Positions 1 to 13,600 are shown, counted from the stretch's first letter. The stretch is 21,218 nt of DNA from Lysobacteraceae bacterium (GCA_003505795.1 DNXT01000467.1:1259-22476); one strand, 5' to 3'. The notes: generated by a model from the letters alone, not told the origin. Translations and numbers: made by a program.

Positions 1-186
1 CTGCCGGATTCCTACAAGCGCTATCTGGAAAACTTCTTCCGCAAGCGCTTCAAGCTGGTCGGCACGCCGGTCCGCTTCTTGTTCCGCGAGGGCGCCAATC
101 CCTACGAGGGCAAGAAGAACGAGCTGACCGATCGCCAGGTCGCGCGCAAGCGGCGCCTGCTGCGGCACGTCAAGCGCGGCAAGTAG
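1..186 (+). CDS. der: Ribosome-assembly GTPase Der (EngA), C-terminal end only
   Basis: This is the last 61 codons of Der, cut by the left window edge and ending at TAG 184-186. Der is an essential GTPase with two G domains that binds the 50S subunit during ribosome maturation; both G domains lie outside the window. What remains is the end of the KH-like C-terminal domain. The stretches LPDSYKRYLENFFRK, VGTPVRFLFREGANPY and the basic tail RKRRLLRHVKRGK line up with the end of E. coli Der as I remember it (LPDSYKRYLMNYFRK, MGSPIRIQFKEGENPY, basic tail). moeA starts 26 nt downstream on the same strand, so the two may be co-transcribed. Frame and stop are clear; only the 5' part is missing. Confidence 0.95.
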   Translation: MPDSYKRYLENFFRKRFKLVGTPVRFLFREGANPYEGKKNELTDRQVARKRRLLRHVKRGK

Positions 187-193
187 GCGCGCC

Positions 194-200
194 GGGAGGG
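194..200 (+). promoter_or_regulatory. Ribosome binding site of moeA
   Basis: The purine run GGGAGGG lies 12 nt before the ATG at 213. It supports that start, although the spacing is longer than the ideal 6-8 nt. It falls in the 26-nt gap after der, where I see no promoter or terminator. Confidence 0.5.
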
Positions 201-212
201 TATCCTTCGCGC

Positions 213-1424
213 ATGAAGGATTTCCCGACCCGCATCAGCTACGAACAGGTGCTGGAGATCGTCCGGAGCGTCGCCGCCGGGCGCCGGCTCGACCGCGAAC
301 GCCTGGCGGTCTCCCGTGCCGACGGGCGGATCCTCGCCGAGGACATCGTCGCCCCGATCCCGCTGCCGGCGTTCGACAACAGCGCGATGGACGGTTTTGC
401 GATCCGGCACGACGACCTGCGCGACCGGCGCAGCCTGCCGCTGGCCGGCGAGCTGTTCGCCGGGCAATCCGCCGAATCGCCGCTGCCGCCGGGGCAGTGC
501 CTGCGCATCACCACCGGCGCGCCATTGCCTGCAGGCGCCGACACCGTGGTTCCGAAGGAGAACACGAGCGTCGGCGCGGACACGGTCCGCATCGATAGCG
601 TGCCGCCGCCCGGCGCGTTCGTACGCCTGCAGGGCACCGACGTCGCCGTAGGCGACGTGGTGGCCACGGCCGGCAGCGTCATGACCGCGGCGCGACTGGG
701 ACTGGCTGCGGCGCTGGGCGTTTCCCAGGTGGGCGTTTCCGCGCGGCCTACCGTTGCGGTGCTGACCACCGGCGACGAACTGGTCGAACCGGGCATGCCG
801 CTGGCGCCCGGGCAGATCTACAATGCCAACCGCGACCTGTTGATGGCGCTGCTGCGAAACGAAGGATTGTCGCCGACGGCGTGGCCCGCGCTGCGCGACG
901 AGCCGGACCGGATCCGGGCCCTGCTCGCGGACGCGGCCGAGACATTCGACGTGGTGATCACCTGCGGTGGCGTATCCGTTGGCGAAAAGGACCACTTGCC
1001 CGGGTTGATCGACGAACTGGGCGAGGTGTTCTTCTGGAAGGCCCGCGTGCGCCCCGGCATGCCGGTGATCCTGGGCAGAGTAGGGAAGTGCCTGGTCCTC
1101 GGCCTGCCCGGCAATCCGGTCTCGACCATGGCCACGTTCCTGACCATCGCCCGCTCGCTCCTGGACGCGCTGCAGGGACGGACCGAGGACCGGCCGCAGG
1201 TGTGGGCCGCGCTCGCCGCGCCATGGAACAAGCAGCACGACCGGCACGAGTTCCTGCGCGGCCGGCTGGCCTGCCGGCCGGATGGCAGATTGTGGGTGCA
1301 CCCGAATCCGGCCGACGCGTCCTACCAGCTGCGCGGCGCCGCCGACAGCAACGCGCTGATCGAGCTGCCGGAAGGAGCGCGCACGTTCGCAGCTGGCGAG
1401 ATCGTGCGGGTGGTTCGTTACTGA
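213..1424 (+). CDS. moeA: Molybdopterin molybdenumtransferase MoeA
   Basis: This 403-aa protein matches the usual MoeA length of about 400 residues. MoeA inserts molybdate into adenylated molybdopterin in the cytoplasm, the last common step of molybdenum cofactor synthesis. Family motifs are all visible: PLPAFDNSAMDGFAIR (about residues 47-62), RITTGAPLPAGADTVVPKE (about 98-116), the MoCF-like domain with TTGDELVEPG and GQIYNANRDLL, TCGGVSVGEKDHL, and LGLPGNPVSTMATFL, followed by the small C-terminal domain IV. The ATG at 213 was chosen because the protein then starts in the usual way (short lead, then YEQVLEIV) and a purine-rich site lies upstream. No other molybdenum cofactor gene is in the window, so it stands alone behind der. 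I see no frameshift or missing motif. Confidence 0.95.
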   Translation: MKDFPTRISYEQVLEIVRSVAAGRRLDRERLAVSRADGRILAEDIVAPIPLPAFDNSAMDGFAIRHDDLRDRRSLPLAGELFAGQSAESPLPPGQCLRITTGAPLPAGADTVVPKENTSVGADTVRIDSVPPPGAFVRLQGTDVAVGDVVATAGSVMTAARLGLAAALGVSQVGVSARPTVAVLTTGDELVEPGMPLAPGQIYNANRDLLMALLRNEGLSPTAWPALRDEPDRIRALLADAAETFDVVITCGGVSVGEKDHLPGLIDELGEVFFWKARVRPGMPVILGRVGKCLVLGLPGNPVSTMATFLTIARSLLDALQGRTEDRPQVWAALAAPWNKQHDRHEFLRGRLACRPDGRLWVHPNPADASYQLRGAADSNALIELPEGARTFAAGEIVRVVRY

Positions 1425-1645
1425 TGCCTGGAACCGGGGATTCGTTGAAGTAACGCATGGCTCCGGACTGCCGGGATGCCCGATCGACCGTGAGCGCCCC
1501 GGGCAGGGACTGAAGGGCTCGACCCTGGCCCGCGCGTCCGCTCCACACCCACCCTAAACTGCGGCCGACCTGCCGGGACTATTGCTGCTGACCGGCCCTG
1601 ACTGCCTCCACGAGGGAGGCGGAGGGACGAGCGTGGGAGTCATGC
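1425..1645. other. Intergenic region between moeA and the giant toxin gene
   Basis: This 221-nt gap contains no convincing gene and separates housekeeping from accessory DNA. The most notable structure is a 6-bp hairpin (GCCTCC/GGAGGC, 1604-1620). It lacks a T-run and sits about 25 nt before the start of the giant gene, so it is more likely part of the leader than a terminator. A possible -10-like TAAACT lies at 1555-1560, but I find no good -35 partner. The promoter of the giant gene probably lies here but cannot be placed from sequence alone. Confidence 0.5.
1635..1639 (+). promoter_or_regulatory. Ribosome binding site of the giant toxin gene
   Basis: GGGAG lies 6 nt before the ATG at 1646. 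This decides between that ATG and the overlapping ATG at 1642, which is in another frame. Confidence 0.6.
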
Positions 1646-4600
1646 ATGTCGGCAGTGTTCACGGGGAATGGCCTGGGTCTGTTCAATACCTCTCTGACTC
1701 AACTGGGGAGCGTGCTGGGCGCAGGAGCAGGGGTCGGTCAGGGACGCAACAACCAGTACGTCAACCTGGCGACCGGCAACCTGGTCTGGCAGAGCACCGA
1801 CGAACACCTCGTGTTCCGCGGCCTCAGCGTCGGCCTGAATCGCACCTACAACAGCCTTGGCCAACTCGCGGACGTGGGCGCCGACGGCTGGATCACCGGC
1901 TTCGAGCGCCGGGTCGGCCTGCTCAGTGGCACCTTCAACGCCAGCGGCAGCGTGATGCGCCGCTTCACCGGCGATGGCGGCTACCAGGACTTCGTCTACG
2001 TCTCGAACAACAGCTACCGCTCCACCACCGGCGACGGTGCGCACGACAGCCTGACCTGGACCGGCTCCGCATGGAGCTACGTCGAAGGCAGTACCCTGAT
2101 CGAGGAGCAGTATGCCGACCACGCAGACGCAGTACTGCAGGGACGGCTGACCCTGATCCAGGACCGCCGGACCGACGGCGGCCTGCCGGTCCAATGGCAG
2201 GTGCTCTACGATGGCAACCAACGCATCGCCGAGATCCGCGCGGCCAACGGCTCGGCATCGGCCGATGCACTGGTGTTCGGCTATGACGCCGCGGGGCGGC
2301 TGAGCAGCATTTCCACCCGCGAGAACGGCGCGGTACGCCACCAGGTGGCGTATGCATACGATGGCCAGGGACGCCTGGCCAGCGTGCTCACCGACCTGAC
2401 GCCCGGCAACGCCGCCGACAACACCTGGAACGCGAGCAACGCGGCCGGCAACGACGGCCACCTGTTCCGTACCGAGTACACCTATGAGGGCAGCAGCCTG
2501 CGCCTGGCATCGGTCCGCCAGAGCGACGGAACCGTGGTGAGCTACACCTACCACGCCGACGGCCGGATCAAGACGGTCACCCGTGGCGATACCAATACGA
2601 ATGACGCCGACGGCCTCGGCGAAACCACCAGCTACGCCTATGACGCCGCTACCACGACGGTCACCGACAGTCTCGGACGCGCCTGGGTCTACGGATACGA
2701 CGCCCGCGGCCAGCTGACCAGCATGGTGTCGCCGGCGGTGGACGGCCAGAGCGATCTGACCAGCTACCAGTACGACGCCGATGGCAATCTCCTCCAGACC
2801 AAGAGCGTGCGTGGGTCGACCACGCTGTCGCTGGTCGACTACCGGTACGACGCCAACGGCAACGTGCTCTGGCAGTGGGATGGGCTCGGCAATGCCGTGA
2901 GCAACACCTACAACGCGCAGAACCAGCTTTCCAGCCAGACGCGATACACCGGTGTGGACTCAGACCGGGCCGGATCGGGCGTGCCCACCGGCGGCATGAC
3001 CACGCGTTATCTGTACGACGAGCGCAGTCGCCTGCGCTTCGTGGTGGATGCGATGGGGCAGGTCACGGAATTCAGCTATGCCACCAGCGGCAATGGCATC
3101 GGTCAGCAGAGCAGTGTCCGCCAGTACCTCGGCGCGAGCTACGGCGGCGCCTATTCCGAAGCCGCCATCACGGCATGGACGAGCGGGCAGCAGATGGCAC
3201 AGAGCCAGCTGAGCGAGTTCGGCTACGATGCCTGGGGTCGGCTGTCGCAACGCACGGATTACGCCGTGGTGGCCGCCAGCGGCGCCGGCGTGCTGGATGC
3301 GGCAGCGGCGATCACCCGCTTCACCTACGACGCGCAGGGCCTGCTGCGCCAGCAGATCAGCGTGCGCGGTGCCGGCCGCACCGCGGATGGCGCCGCTCCC
3401 GCCGGCAGCCAGCAGGTCGACTACAGCTATGACGGCATGGGCCGCCTGCTCGGCGTGGTGACCCGCCAGGTCGGCGCTGGAAACGACGACGCCAGCACAT
3501 TGGAAACCAGCTACAGCTACCTGGATTCGGGCCACCAGGTGATGGTCACCACCGATGCGGGAGTGACCCGGATCGAGACCCGCAGCGCGGCGGGGAACCT
3601 GGTGTCGGTCAGCGAGTCCGGCCAGGCCGGGGGCGGCACCCAGGTACGAGGCACCCGCAACTACTACGATGCCGCGGGACAGCTGCGCGCCAGCGAAGAC
3701 GCGGCAGGCAAGCGCAGCTACTTCTTCTACGATGCCAAGGGCCGGCTGGAGGCGACGGTCGATGCGACCGGCGCGCTGAACCGCACCTTCTATGACGGCG
3801 CCGGCCGGGTTGTGGGCACGCGTGAATACGCTGCGCTGCTGACGACCGGCGACTGGCTGCAGAACGGCCAGGTGAAGCATTCCCAGGTGGACGCGCTTCC
3901 CGTGGTGGCGAATACCGCGCTGGATCGCGTTTCCAGCCGCACCTACGACGCCGCCGGCCGCCTGCTGACCCAGACCGATGGGCCGGAGGCCAGCGCTGCG
4001 CGCGCGATCACGACCTACACCTACGATGGTGCGGGCCAGTTGCTGCAGGTCCGTACCTCCGACAGCGTCGGGACGGCCGCCACGGCGCAGCTGGTGCGCT
4101 ACTTCTACGATCAGGCCGGGCGTCAGGTCGCAATGCTCGATGCCGCCGGCTATCTGACCGAGGTGCAGTACGACCTGGGCGGTCGCATCCAGTCGCAGAC
4201 CCGCTATGCCACCCTCTCGCCGTCAGCGCAGTTGGCGAGCGGAACCCTGGCCCAGTTGCGTCCTGGCGCGAATGCCGCGCAGGACCAGACCACCCGCTAT
4301 TTCTACGATGGACGCGGGCAGAAGATCGGACAGTTGGATGCCGCCGGCTATCTAACGCAGTGGATCATCGACGAGGCGGGGAACACCCGTGCCGAGCGCC
4401 GTCACGCGACCGCTCTTGTTTGGGCCAGTACCGACAGCCTGGCCACGCTGCGCGCACGCGCCGGTACCTACCGCGAGCAGCGCATGGCCTACAACGCCCT
4501 TGGCCAATTGGCGACGCAGACCGATGCCGAGGGTACGGTAACGCGCTACAGCTACGATGACGCCGGGCGTCTCGTAAAGACGGAGCAAGCGCAGGGCACC

Positions 4601-7600
4601 AGCGAGGTGCGCGAAGGAAATCGGCGCTACAACGCATTCGGCGAACTGATCGGCGAACTCAGCGGCGAAGGGGCGTTGCGGCTGCTGCCAGGCATGACCG
4701 AAGCGCAGCTGGACGCCGTGTACGCTCAATACGGCGTGCGCCACGGCTACGACGCGCTGGGGCGGCGCATCGAGAGCATCGATGCCGCCGGCAACCGAAC
4801 CTGGTACTTCTACAACGCCGCGGGTCAGCAGACCTTCCAGGTACGGGGAGTGGCCGACGACAACAACCTGGCCAACGCCCTCGGCGAGGTAACCGAGCAG
4901 CGCTATAACGCTTTCGGCGAGACAACCGATTCGATCAGCTACACCGGGCGCATCGTGCTGTCGGTGCCCGGCAGCCGCGACAGCGTACAGGCCGCGCTCG
5001 GTGTGCTGAGCTACGCGGCCGCCACGGACAGCCGCCGCCAATACACCTATACGAACCGGGGACAGTTGGCCAGCCTCGTGGACGCCCAGGGCGGGACTAC
5101 GCAATACAGCTACGACGCCTTTGGCCAGCTGAGCCAGGAGGTGCGCTGGGCTGGAACGGCCAACGCCATGACGGTGCAGTATCGGTACGACGCGCGCGGT
5201 CTGCAGACGCGCGTGATAGAAGGTGTCGGCAGCGCGGTTGAGCGCGCGCGTTCGGTGGCCTTCGACGCGTTCGGGCGCGTGATCAGCAGCGTCGACGGTC
5301 GTGGCGCTACCCATACCGCGTCTTATGACAGGCTGGGTCGTCAGCTGACCACGCAGCAGACCGTCGGGCTGCGCGTTGAAAGCACCAGTACCAGCTACGA
5401 CGCCTATGGCCGCATCGTCAGTGCAAGCGATGCCATGGGCCAGGTGACAACCTACGTCCACGATGATGCCGCGCGCAGTCTCACGATGACATCGCCGGAA
5501 GGCGTCGCCGTGACCACGATCCACAACCGCCATGGGCAGACCGTTCGCATCAGCGATGCTTCGGGGTTCACCGACTACACCTACAATCGCAACGGCCAGC
5601 TGACCGCGACCCAACGCAAGGCCAGCGACGGTACCCTCATCACGTCGCAAACCGATGAGTTCGATGAGGCGCGCGGCCTGCTCACCGCGACGGTGGATGG
5701 CAGTGGCCGGCGGGTGGAGTTCACTTATGACGCGGCCGGGCGATTGCTGCGCCGCGTTGTGGACCCTGCCGGCCAGGCGCTGGCAACCCGGTACCAGTAC
5801 GACGGGCAGGGCCGTCAGTTGAGCGTCACCGATCCCAGTGGCCGGCTGACCCAGTACAGCTATGACCGGGAAGGCCGCCTGCTGCAGGCGGCGGTGGACC
5901 CGGCGGGGCTGAACCTCCTAACGCGCTATGCCTACGATGTCGCGGGCAGGCAGGTCACCTTGGTGGAAGGCTCCGGGTCGGTTGCACGTACCACGCAGTA
6001 CAGCTACGACCTGCTGGGGCGCCGAATCAGCGAAGTGGTGGATCCGGGCGCGGGCAAGCTCAATCTCACCACCACCTACGCCTACGACAGCAACGACAAT
6101 CTCATCCGCCGCACCGATGCCAATGGGCAGGTGAGCCGGTTCTACTACGACAGTGCCAACCGCCAGATCTATGCCATCGACCCGCTCGGGGCGATGACCC
6201 GGCAGTGGTACGACGCGGCTGGACGCGTGGTGGCCTCGCGCGTTTTCGTGCAACCCACCAATGCAGCCACGCTGACCGATGCCGACACCATCGCCCAGCT
6301 CGATGCGCGCCTGACCTGGAGCGACGCCGACCAGACGAGCTACAGGGTTGTCGACCGCGATGGCAGGCAGCGCTGGTTGATCCGTGCCAATGGGGAGGTG
6401 CAGGAATCGTTGTACGACGGCGCCGGCCGGCTCGTGGGCGAGCGCGCGTATGCGGCCAAGTACTATCCCGATACGGCGCTGGCAAGCAAGTTCCTCGCCG
6501 GCACGGCGGGGGTCGGCGATATCGTGATCGCCAGGAACGACGCGCTGGATCAACGCAGTTACCGGGTGCTGGATGCCGCGGGGCAGGTGCGCCTGTTGGT
6601 GGACGGCCTTGGAAACGTGCAGCAGAGGCAGTACGACCTGGCAGGCCGCCTGGTTGGCACCATCGCCTATTCGCGTCCGGCAATACTGACGGCGGCGCTG
6701 CGTTCGCAGTTGGAGGCGGGCACCTCTACCGTGGCGGGCATCATGGCCACCGTGGTCGCCGATGCCGCCAAGGATTCGGTCGGCTATCGGGTACACGATG
6801 CAGCGGGGCGCCTGCGCTACAGCATCGATGCCATTGGTGCGGTACGCGAGACGTTGTTCGATGCGGCGGGCCAGGTGGTCGGCGAGCGCGCCCACGCCGT
6901 ACCGATCAGCATCAGTACCGCCCTGCGTTCACGCCTGCAGGCCGGCACTGCGGCGGCAAGTGAAATCAGCGCCTTGCTGGCCGCCGCGGACGCTGACGTC
7001 CGTAATCAGGAGCAGTTCCAGGTGCGCGACGCTGCGGGCCGGATCCGCTTTGTGGTTGAAATCGTCCGCGACGTGGCCGGCGCTGCGACAGGCACCATCA
7101 GTGAGCTGAGGTATGACGCTGTCGGCAGGCTCATCGAGCGCGCCGAGAGCCCGACACTCGTGGCTTCGGCTGCGTTGAGCGCGCAGATGTCGGCGCTCCG
7201 CGCTGGTACGGCCTCTCTTGCGACGCTGGCCAGCTGGATGATAGGTACCAGCAGGCAGACCGCTTGGGTACATGATGCGGCAGGCCGGGTTCGCTACACG
7301 CTGCTGGCAGACACCGCCAGCACATGGGCGGTAAGCGAGCGGCGGTACGACGCATTGGGCCAGGTTGTCGCAGAAGTGGCCTATGCCGCAGGCATTGCCT
7401 CGACCACCGGCAGGACCGAAGCGGCCATCGCCGCGGCCCTCTCGGCCGCCGGCGGCGATGCTGCCGCACAGCAGCGCGTAACGCGGACGTGGTGGGACGC
7501 TGCCGGGCATGTCCGCTTCCGCATGGACGATGCCGGGGCAGTCACCGAGTTCCATTACGACGGTGCTGGGCGGGTGGTGGAGAACCGCCAGTACATGCAG

Positions 7601-10600
7601 CTGGTTTCGACCACGACGTCGATGACCGAAGCGGCGATGACGGCCGCGGTCGCAGGTCAGACCGGCGCCAATGTGCGCATCACGAAGACCGCATACGATT
7701 CGGGAAACAGGATTGCCACGGTCACCGACGCGGCCGGCAACACCGAAACCTATGCCTATGACGGCATAGGCCGGCGGCTTCGCCTGACCAACAAGCTGGG
7801 GCATTACTGGACCTATGTCTACGATGCCGCGGGCCGGATGACCGAGGAGACCAGCCCGGCGATCGTGGTTGCTTCCGCCGGCATGGATGGCGTGGTGAGC
7901 ACTGCCAGCCGGGGCATCAAGACCGTACTGGCCTACGACGCGCTGGGCAATCTGCTCAGCCGCACGGAAGATGCCACGGGTAGCGCCCCCCGCGTGACCC
8001 AGTACCAGTACGACAGCCGCGGCAACCAGGTCCGCACCATCTTCCCGGATGCCTGGCAGGTCAACGCGGCGGGCGAACTGGTCGCCACCGGCAAGACGCC
8101 CACCATAGAGGTGAGCTACAACGCCCTGGGACAAGCGGTCGTGCAGAAGGACGTGCGCGGCAACTACAGCTACAGGGTGTACGACGCGCTTGGCAGGCTG
8201 GCCACCGAGATCGATACCGAGGGCCAGGCCACCAGCTACACCTACAGCGCGTTCGGCGAGCAGACCCAGCTGCGCCGGCATGCCACCAAGGTCAACTTCG
8301 CGGCCATCTCCGGCTTCAGCGCCGGCAACGAGATCCGCCTGAACCAGCTCGGCGCCACCGTCCTGCCGGTGGTTGCGGCGCAGGATCGCGTGCTGACCAG
8401 CAGCTACGACCGCCGCGGCCAGAAGGTCGAGATCAAGCAGTCGGCGATCAGCTACATCAAGGCCGATGGCAGCAGCGCCAGCGGCACGCCGACCACCCAG
8501 TTCAGCTACAACGGCTATGGCGAGGTGGTGCGCACCTCGGTGCTGGTCGACCAGGCCGCCGGCCTGTGGGCACACACCTACCGGTACTACGACGACCTGG
8601 GCCGGAACACGCTGAGCGTCGATGCCGAGGGCTACGTCACCCAGACGCGCTACAACGCGATGGGCGAGACCATCGAGGTCAAGGAGTACGCGAGGGCGCT
8701 GCCGGCCACCCTGCTGGCGGGACTGACCATCCAGTCGCCGCCGCCACCGCCGTCGCCTGGCGACGCCGCACTGGGCTACGACCGCGTCACCCAGTTCACC
8801 TACGACGCGATGGGCCGCAAGACCAGCGAGACCACCCTGCGCAACTACGGCCGCGCCGACGGCTCGCAGGGCGTACGCAACGTGGCTACCGAATGGAGCT
8901 ACGACGCGGCAGGGCAGGTGGTCGCCACCAGGGTGGACGGGCGACAGAGCAAGACCCGCTACGACGCCCTGGGCCGGGTTCTGTCGGTGCAGGAGGCGCC
9001 GCAGAAGACCCTGCTGACCACCGCCGAGGGCCAGTTGCTCGGCTCGACCGATATCAACCTGGGATCGGCCAGCCTGTATGCCTCGGTGTCGCCCTACACC
9101 GCGATGGCCTACGACGCGTTCGGCAACGCCGTGCAGATCATCCGCTATACCAATGGGCTGAAGGACGGGCAGAGCGCGCCCACGGCCAACAGCGGCGAAG
9201 ACCAGGTCACGGTGACCCTGTTCGACCGCCAGGGCAGGGCGGTGATGAACCGCGATGCCGAGGGCAACCGCTTCTTCCTGCAGTACGACGCGGCCGACAA
9301 CGTCGTCCACAGCTGGCGCACCCTGACCGGCAACAGCGGACGCAGCGTCACCGCGCACAGCTACTACAGCTACGATACCACCGGCCGCCAGCTGAGCACC
9401 CGAACCGAGCGCGTGGATGGCGCCGGCAAGGTCTTCGTAGACCAGCGCGAGGCGGTGCGCTACAACGCCTTCGGCGAGATCGTGGCCAAGGGCGACAACG
9501 ATGCCGCCGGCGCCAGCCTGCAGGCCGAGTACCAATACGACCTGGCCGGCAACCTGATCCGCAGCAACGCCGAAGGCGGCGTGTGGCACGACTACGGCTA
9601 CGACCTGGCCGGCCACCAGGTGCGCGAGGCGCACAGCGTCTACGTCGGGCCGGGCAACGTCACCGCGGTGACCCGGACCATCACCGACCGGCTGGGCCGG
9701 ACGCTGATGATGATCCTGCCGTCGCATACCCAGAACGTCGCCGAGGTCAACTACCTGACCCAGAAGCTGGATCGCTGGGGCAACGTGATCGAGCGGGTGG
9801 ACCCGAACGGCTACCGCATCGATTACCAGTACAACGACCGCAACCAGTTGGTGAGGGAGGTGCGGCCGCTGGTCAAGGTGGTGACCACCAATGCCGCCGG
9901 CACCTGGCAGCGGCCGGAGCAGAACTGGTACTACGACGAACTGGGACGCCTGGTGGCGATGCGCGATGCCAACGGCAACGTCACCCGCTACGAATACGAC
10001 GGCACCCGCCAGGTCAAGGTCACCGACGCCAACGGCGACAGCACGATCACCGCCTACGACGTGCTCGGTCGCGCCCGCCTGGCGCAGAACGGCCTGGGCT
10101 ACATCACCTTCAAGCAATACGACCGCCTGGACCGCGTCACCTCCCACGGCGACTACCTGCCCTCGGGCAACGGTGCGGCGCGCAGCAAGAAGACGCTGGA
10201 GAGCTACACCCTCAACGAGAACGGCAACCGCCTGGCCAGTACCGATGCGCTGGGCAAGCTCACCCGTTACGACTACGACACGCGCGGGCTGATGATCCGC
10301 AGCCAGACCGCCACCGGCGTGGTCATGGAGTACGCATATGACATGGGTGGCCGGCGCTCGCTGGAACGTTACGCGCTTTCGCATTCCGAGCTCACCGACC
10401 GGGATGGCGAAACCGTCCGGACCAACGAGCAAACCTGGGACTACGACTATTTCGGCCGGCTGATCGACCATAACGATCTCAGCGGGCGCGACTACAACTA
10501 CGCCTACGACGCCGCATCCGGCCTGCTGACCAACGAGACCAACAGCACCGGCCTGAACCGGAGCACGCTGTACTACGCCAACGGCCAGGTGCGCGAGATC

Positions 10601-13600
10601 AGCGAGGCCGGCGGCACGGTCTACCGCTACGCCTACGACAAGGCGGGCAACCGCATCCTGGAAGAGGCCGAGACCAAGGACAGCCGCGCCAAGCAGTTCA
10701 AGGTCAGCACCCAGATCACCTACGACAGCCACAACCGCATCCAGCGCATCGTCCAGGACGATGCGATCAGCAACCAGCGGGTCTTCGAGCTGACCTACGA
10801 CTACGATGCCGCCGGCAATCGCACCCACGTGGTGGCGCGTACCGGCTACGGCACCAACACCACCCCGATCGACAAGATCGACAATCCGCCGGTGGTGATC
10901 GCGTTGCCGCCGGCGCGCGTGGTGCGTACCGGCGTGGCCTCGGAATTCCGGGTCCGCCTGACCGACATCTTCCGCGACCCGGAGGGCAAGCCGCTGAGCG
11001 TTACAGCGGGACTGGCCTCTGGCAGCGGCATCGCGGCGCTGCCGTCCTGGCTGTCCTACCGCGTGGATGCGGCGACCGGCGAGGCCGTGTTCACCGCGAC
11101 CACCGGCTCCAGCGCGGCCAATGGCCAGAGCTTCACCCTGCGCCTGACCGCCAAGGATGCCGCCAACGGCACCGCGTCCACCGACTTCAGCCTCACCGTG
11201 CGCAGCAACACCGCGCCGTCGGACGCAGCAGGCGCGACGATCAGCTACCCGGTCAAGACCGGGCGGCCGTGGTCGCTGGACCTGCCGGTGGATACGTACT
11301 TCGTCGACCCGGACGTGGGCGACAGCCTGTCGCTGAGCGTCACCGTCAGCCCGGCCGCGCCCTGGCTGACCATCGACAACAGCAACCCCGCCGTCAGTCG
11401 CCTCAGCGCCGCCGCGCCGGTGGCCGGCACCTATACGCTGACGCTGAAGGCCACCGACCAGCTCGGCGCGACCAAGACCCGCACCGTCACCCTGGTCGTG
11501 GCAGCGAATGCCGCGCCGACGGTGGTCAGCGCGATCCCGGCGCAGACGGCGACGCAGAACCGCGCATTCCTGCTGGAGCGGGATGTCTCGGCGGTGTTCC
11601 GCGATACCCAGGGCGACGTCGTGCGCGTGCAGGCCACGCTCGACAGCGGCGCCGCCTTGCCGTCGTGGCTGAGCTTCAGCTTCCTGGGCGACCAGGCGAC
11701 ACCGCGGCTGCGCTTCAATGGCGATGTGCCTGGAAGCATCGCCAACGGCACCGTCTTCAAGATCAAGCTGACCGCCATCGACCCGGACGGCGCCACGGTC
11801 AGCACCACCTTCAACCTGACCGTGGTGGCCAACCGTGCGCCCACGGTGGTATCCACGCCGGCCACCCAGCAAGTACGCATCGGCCAGCAGCTGAACCTGC
11901 AGACCAATGTCGCCAACCTGTTCCGCGATCCGGACGGCGATGCCATGGCCTACGAGCTGCTGCATCCGGAGGGCACGACCAGGACCGGCTGGGTCGGCCT
12001 GCAGGTCGACTACGAGACCGGCCAGCTCAGCCTGACCGGTACCCCGACCAATGCCACCAACCACATCGGCACCTACACGGTGCAGATCCGCGCGCGCGAC
12101 ATCGAGGGCCTGACCCAGGTCGTGACCGTGACCCTGCAGGTCAAGGGCGACAACGCCCCGGTACGCAACACCGCAGTGCCATTGCCCGACCAGACGGTCC
12201 GGATCGGCCGTTCCTTCAGCTTCACCCTGCCGGACAACCTGTTCACCGACCCCGACGGGGACCCGGTCACGCTGTCGGTGGCGGTGGTGAAGAGCTACCA
12301 GGAACTGCTGGACACCGTTCCGCCGAAGTGGATCTACTGGATCGAGAGCGCTCCGCTGCCAAGCTGGATGAGCTACAACGCCGCCACGCGGACGTTTTCG
12401 GGCACGGTGCCGGCAGGCGAGCCGGCCAGCAGCTTCGTGGTGCGCGTGGGCGCCCACGACGGTCGCAAGTACTACGACGGCGGCGACCAGGCCGGCGCGG
12501 CCAACAAGCCTCTGGACGCCGACATCACCATCAACGTGGTGCCGTTCGTCAATACCGCGCCGATCTACAACAGCGGCACCTTGCCGAACCGGACCCTGGT
12601 CCACGGCGGCACGGTGGACTTCGCCTTGCCCGCCGGCGCATTCACCGAGCCGGATGGCGACGTGCTGAGCTACTCGGCCGAGGTGCAGGTCGGCGGCGTG
12701 TGGACGAACATCTCCGCCCTCGGCCTGAGCATCAACGCCTCGACCGGCCGCATCACCGGTACCGCCGGCAACCTGGTGCAGGCCAGCTATGCCGCGCGCA
12801 TCATTGCCCGTGATCCACAGGGCGGCTCGGTGGCGGGTACCTTCACGTTCGCGGTGACCAATACCGCGCCAACCGCGGGCACCATTCCCGCGCAGACGGT
12901 CTATCGCAACATCGCCTTCAGTTTCTCGATCGCCTCGTACTTCAGCGACGTCAACAACGACACGCTGACGTTCCTCGGGAGCCAGCTCCCGGTGGGCACC
13001 TCCCTGAGTTCCGCTGGCCTGGTCAGCGGCACCATGGGCACGATCGGCGACTATACGATCAGCGTCACCGCCAGCGACGGCCGTGGCGGCAGCGTCACCC
13101 GCAGTTTCACCCTGGCCGTGGCCAACAGCGCTCCCACCGCGCCGACCATCCCCAACCAGACCGCCACCGCAGGGAGCGCCTGGAGCTATGTGGTTCCGGC
13201 GTTCGCCGACCCCAATGGCGACACGCTGACCTATACCGCCAGCGGCCTGCCATCGTGGATGAGCTTCAACGCCGGTACCCGCACCCTCAGCGGCGCGGCC
13301 GCGCCGGTCGGCAGCTGGACCATCACCGTCACCGCCAAGGACACGTCCGGCGCCGCCGTCGGCAAGTCGTTCATCGTGACCACGCCCAACGTGGCCCCGG
13401 TGGTCGCCGCCGCGATCGGCAACCGCAATGCCAACCGCAACCAGGCCTGGTCGTTCCAGATCCCGGCCAACACCTTCAGCGACGCCAACGGCGACAGCCT
13501 GAGCTACAGCGTCGGCACGCTGCCGGCGGGCATCAGCTTCAATGCCTCCACCCGCACCTTCAGCGGCACGCCGACGGCGCTGGGCAATTACACGGTCACC

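Noticed and set aside
102..1301. A 399-codon minus-strand frame opposite moeA
   Set aside because: moeA on the + strand has every family motif; the minus frame is a low-complexity shadow.
1604..1620. Hairpin GCCTCC/GGAGGC as terminator of moeA
   Set aside because: It has no T-run and lies about 180 nt after moeA, close to the next start, so it is more likely leader structure or chance in GC-rich DNA.
1646..1740. A Sec signal peptide at the N-terminus of the giant protein
   Set aside because: The first residues (MSAVFTGNGLGLFNTSL) lack a basic start and a continuous hydrophobic core with a cleavage motif.
8566..10341. A 591-codon frame in another phase of the + strand within the YD block
   Set aside because: Its product is Arg/Pro/Gln-rich and without motifs, while the main frame shows regular YD repeats at the same place.
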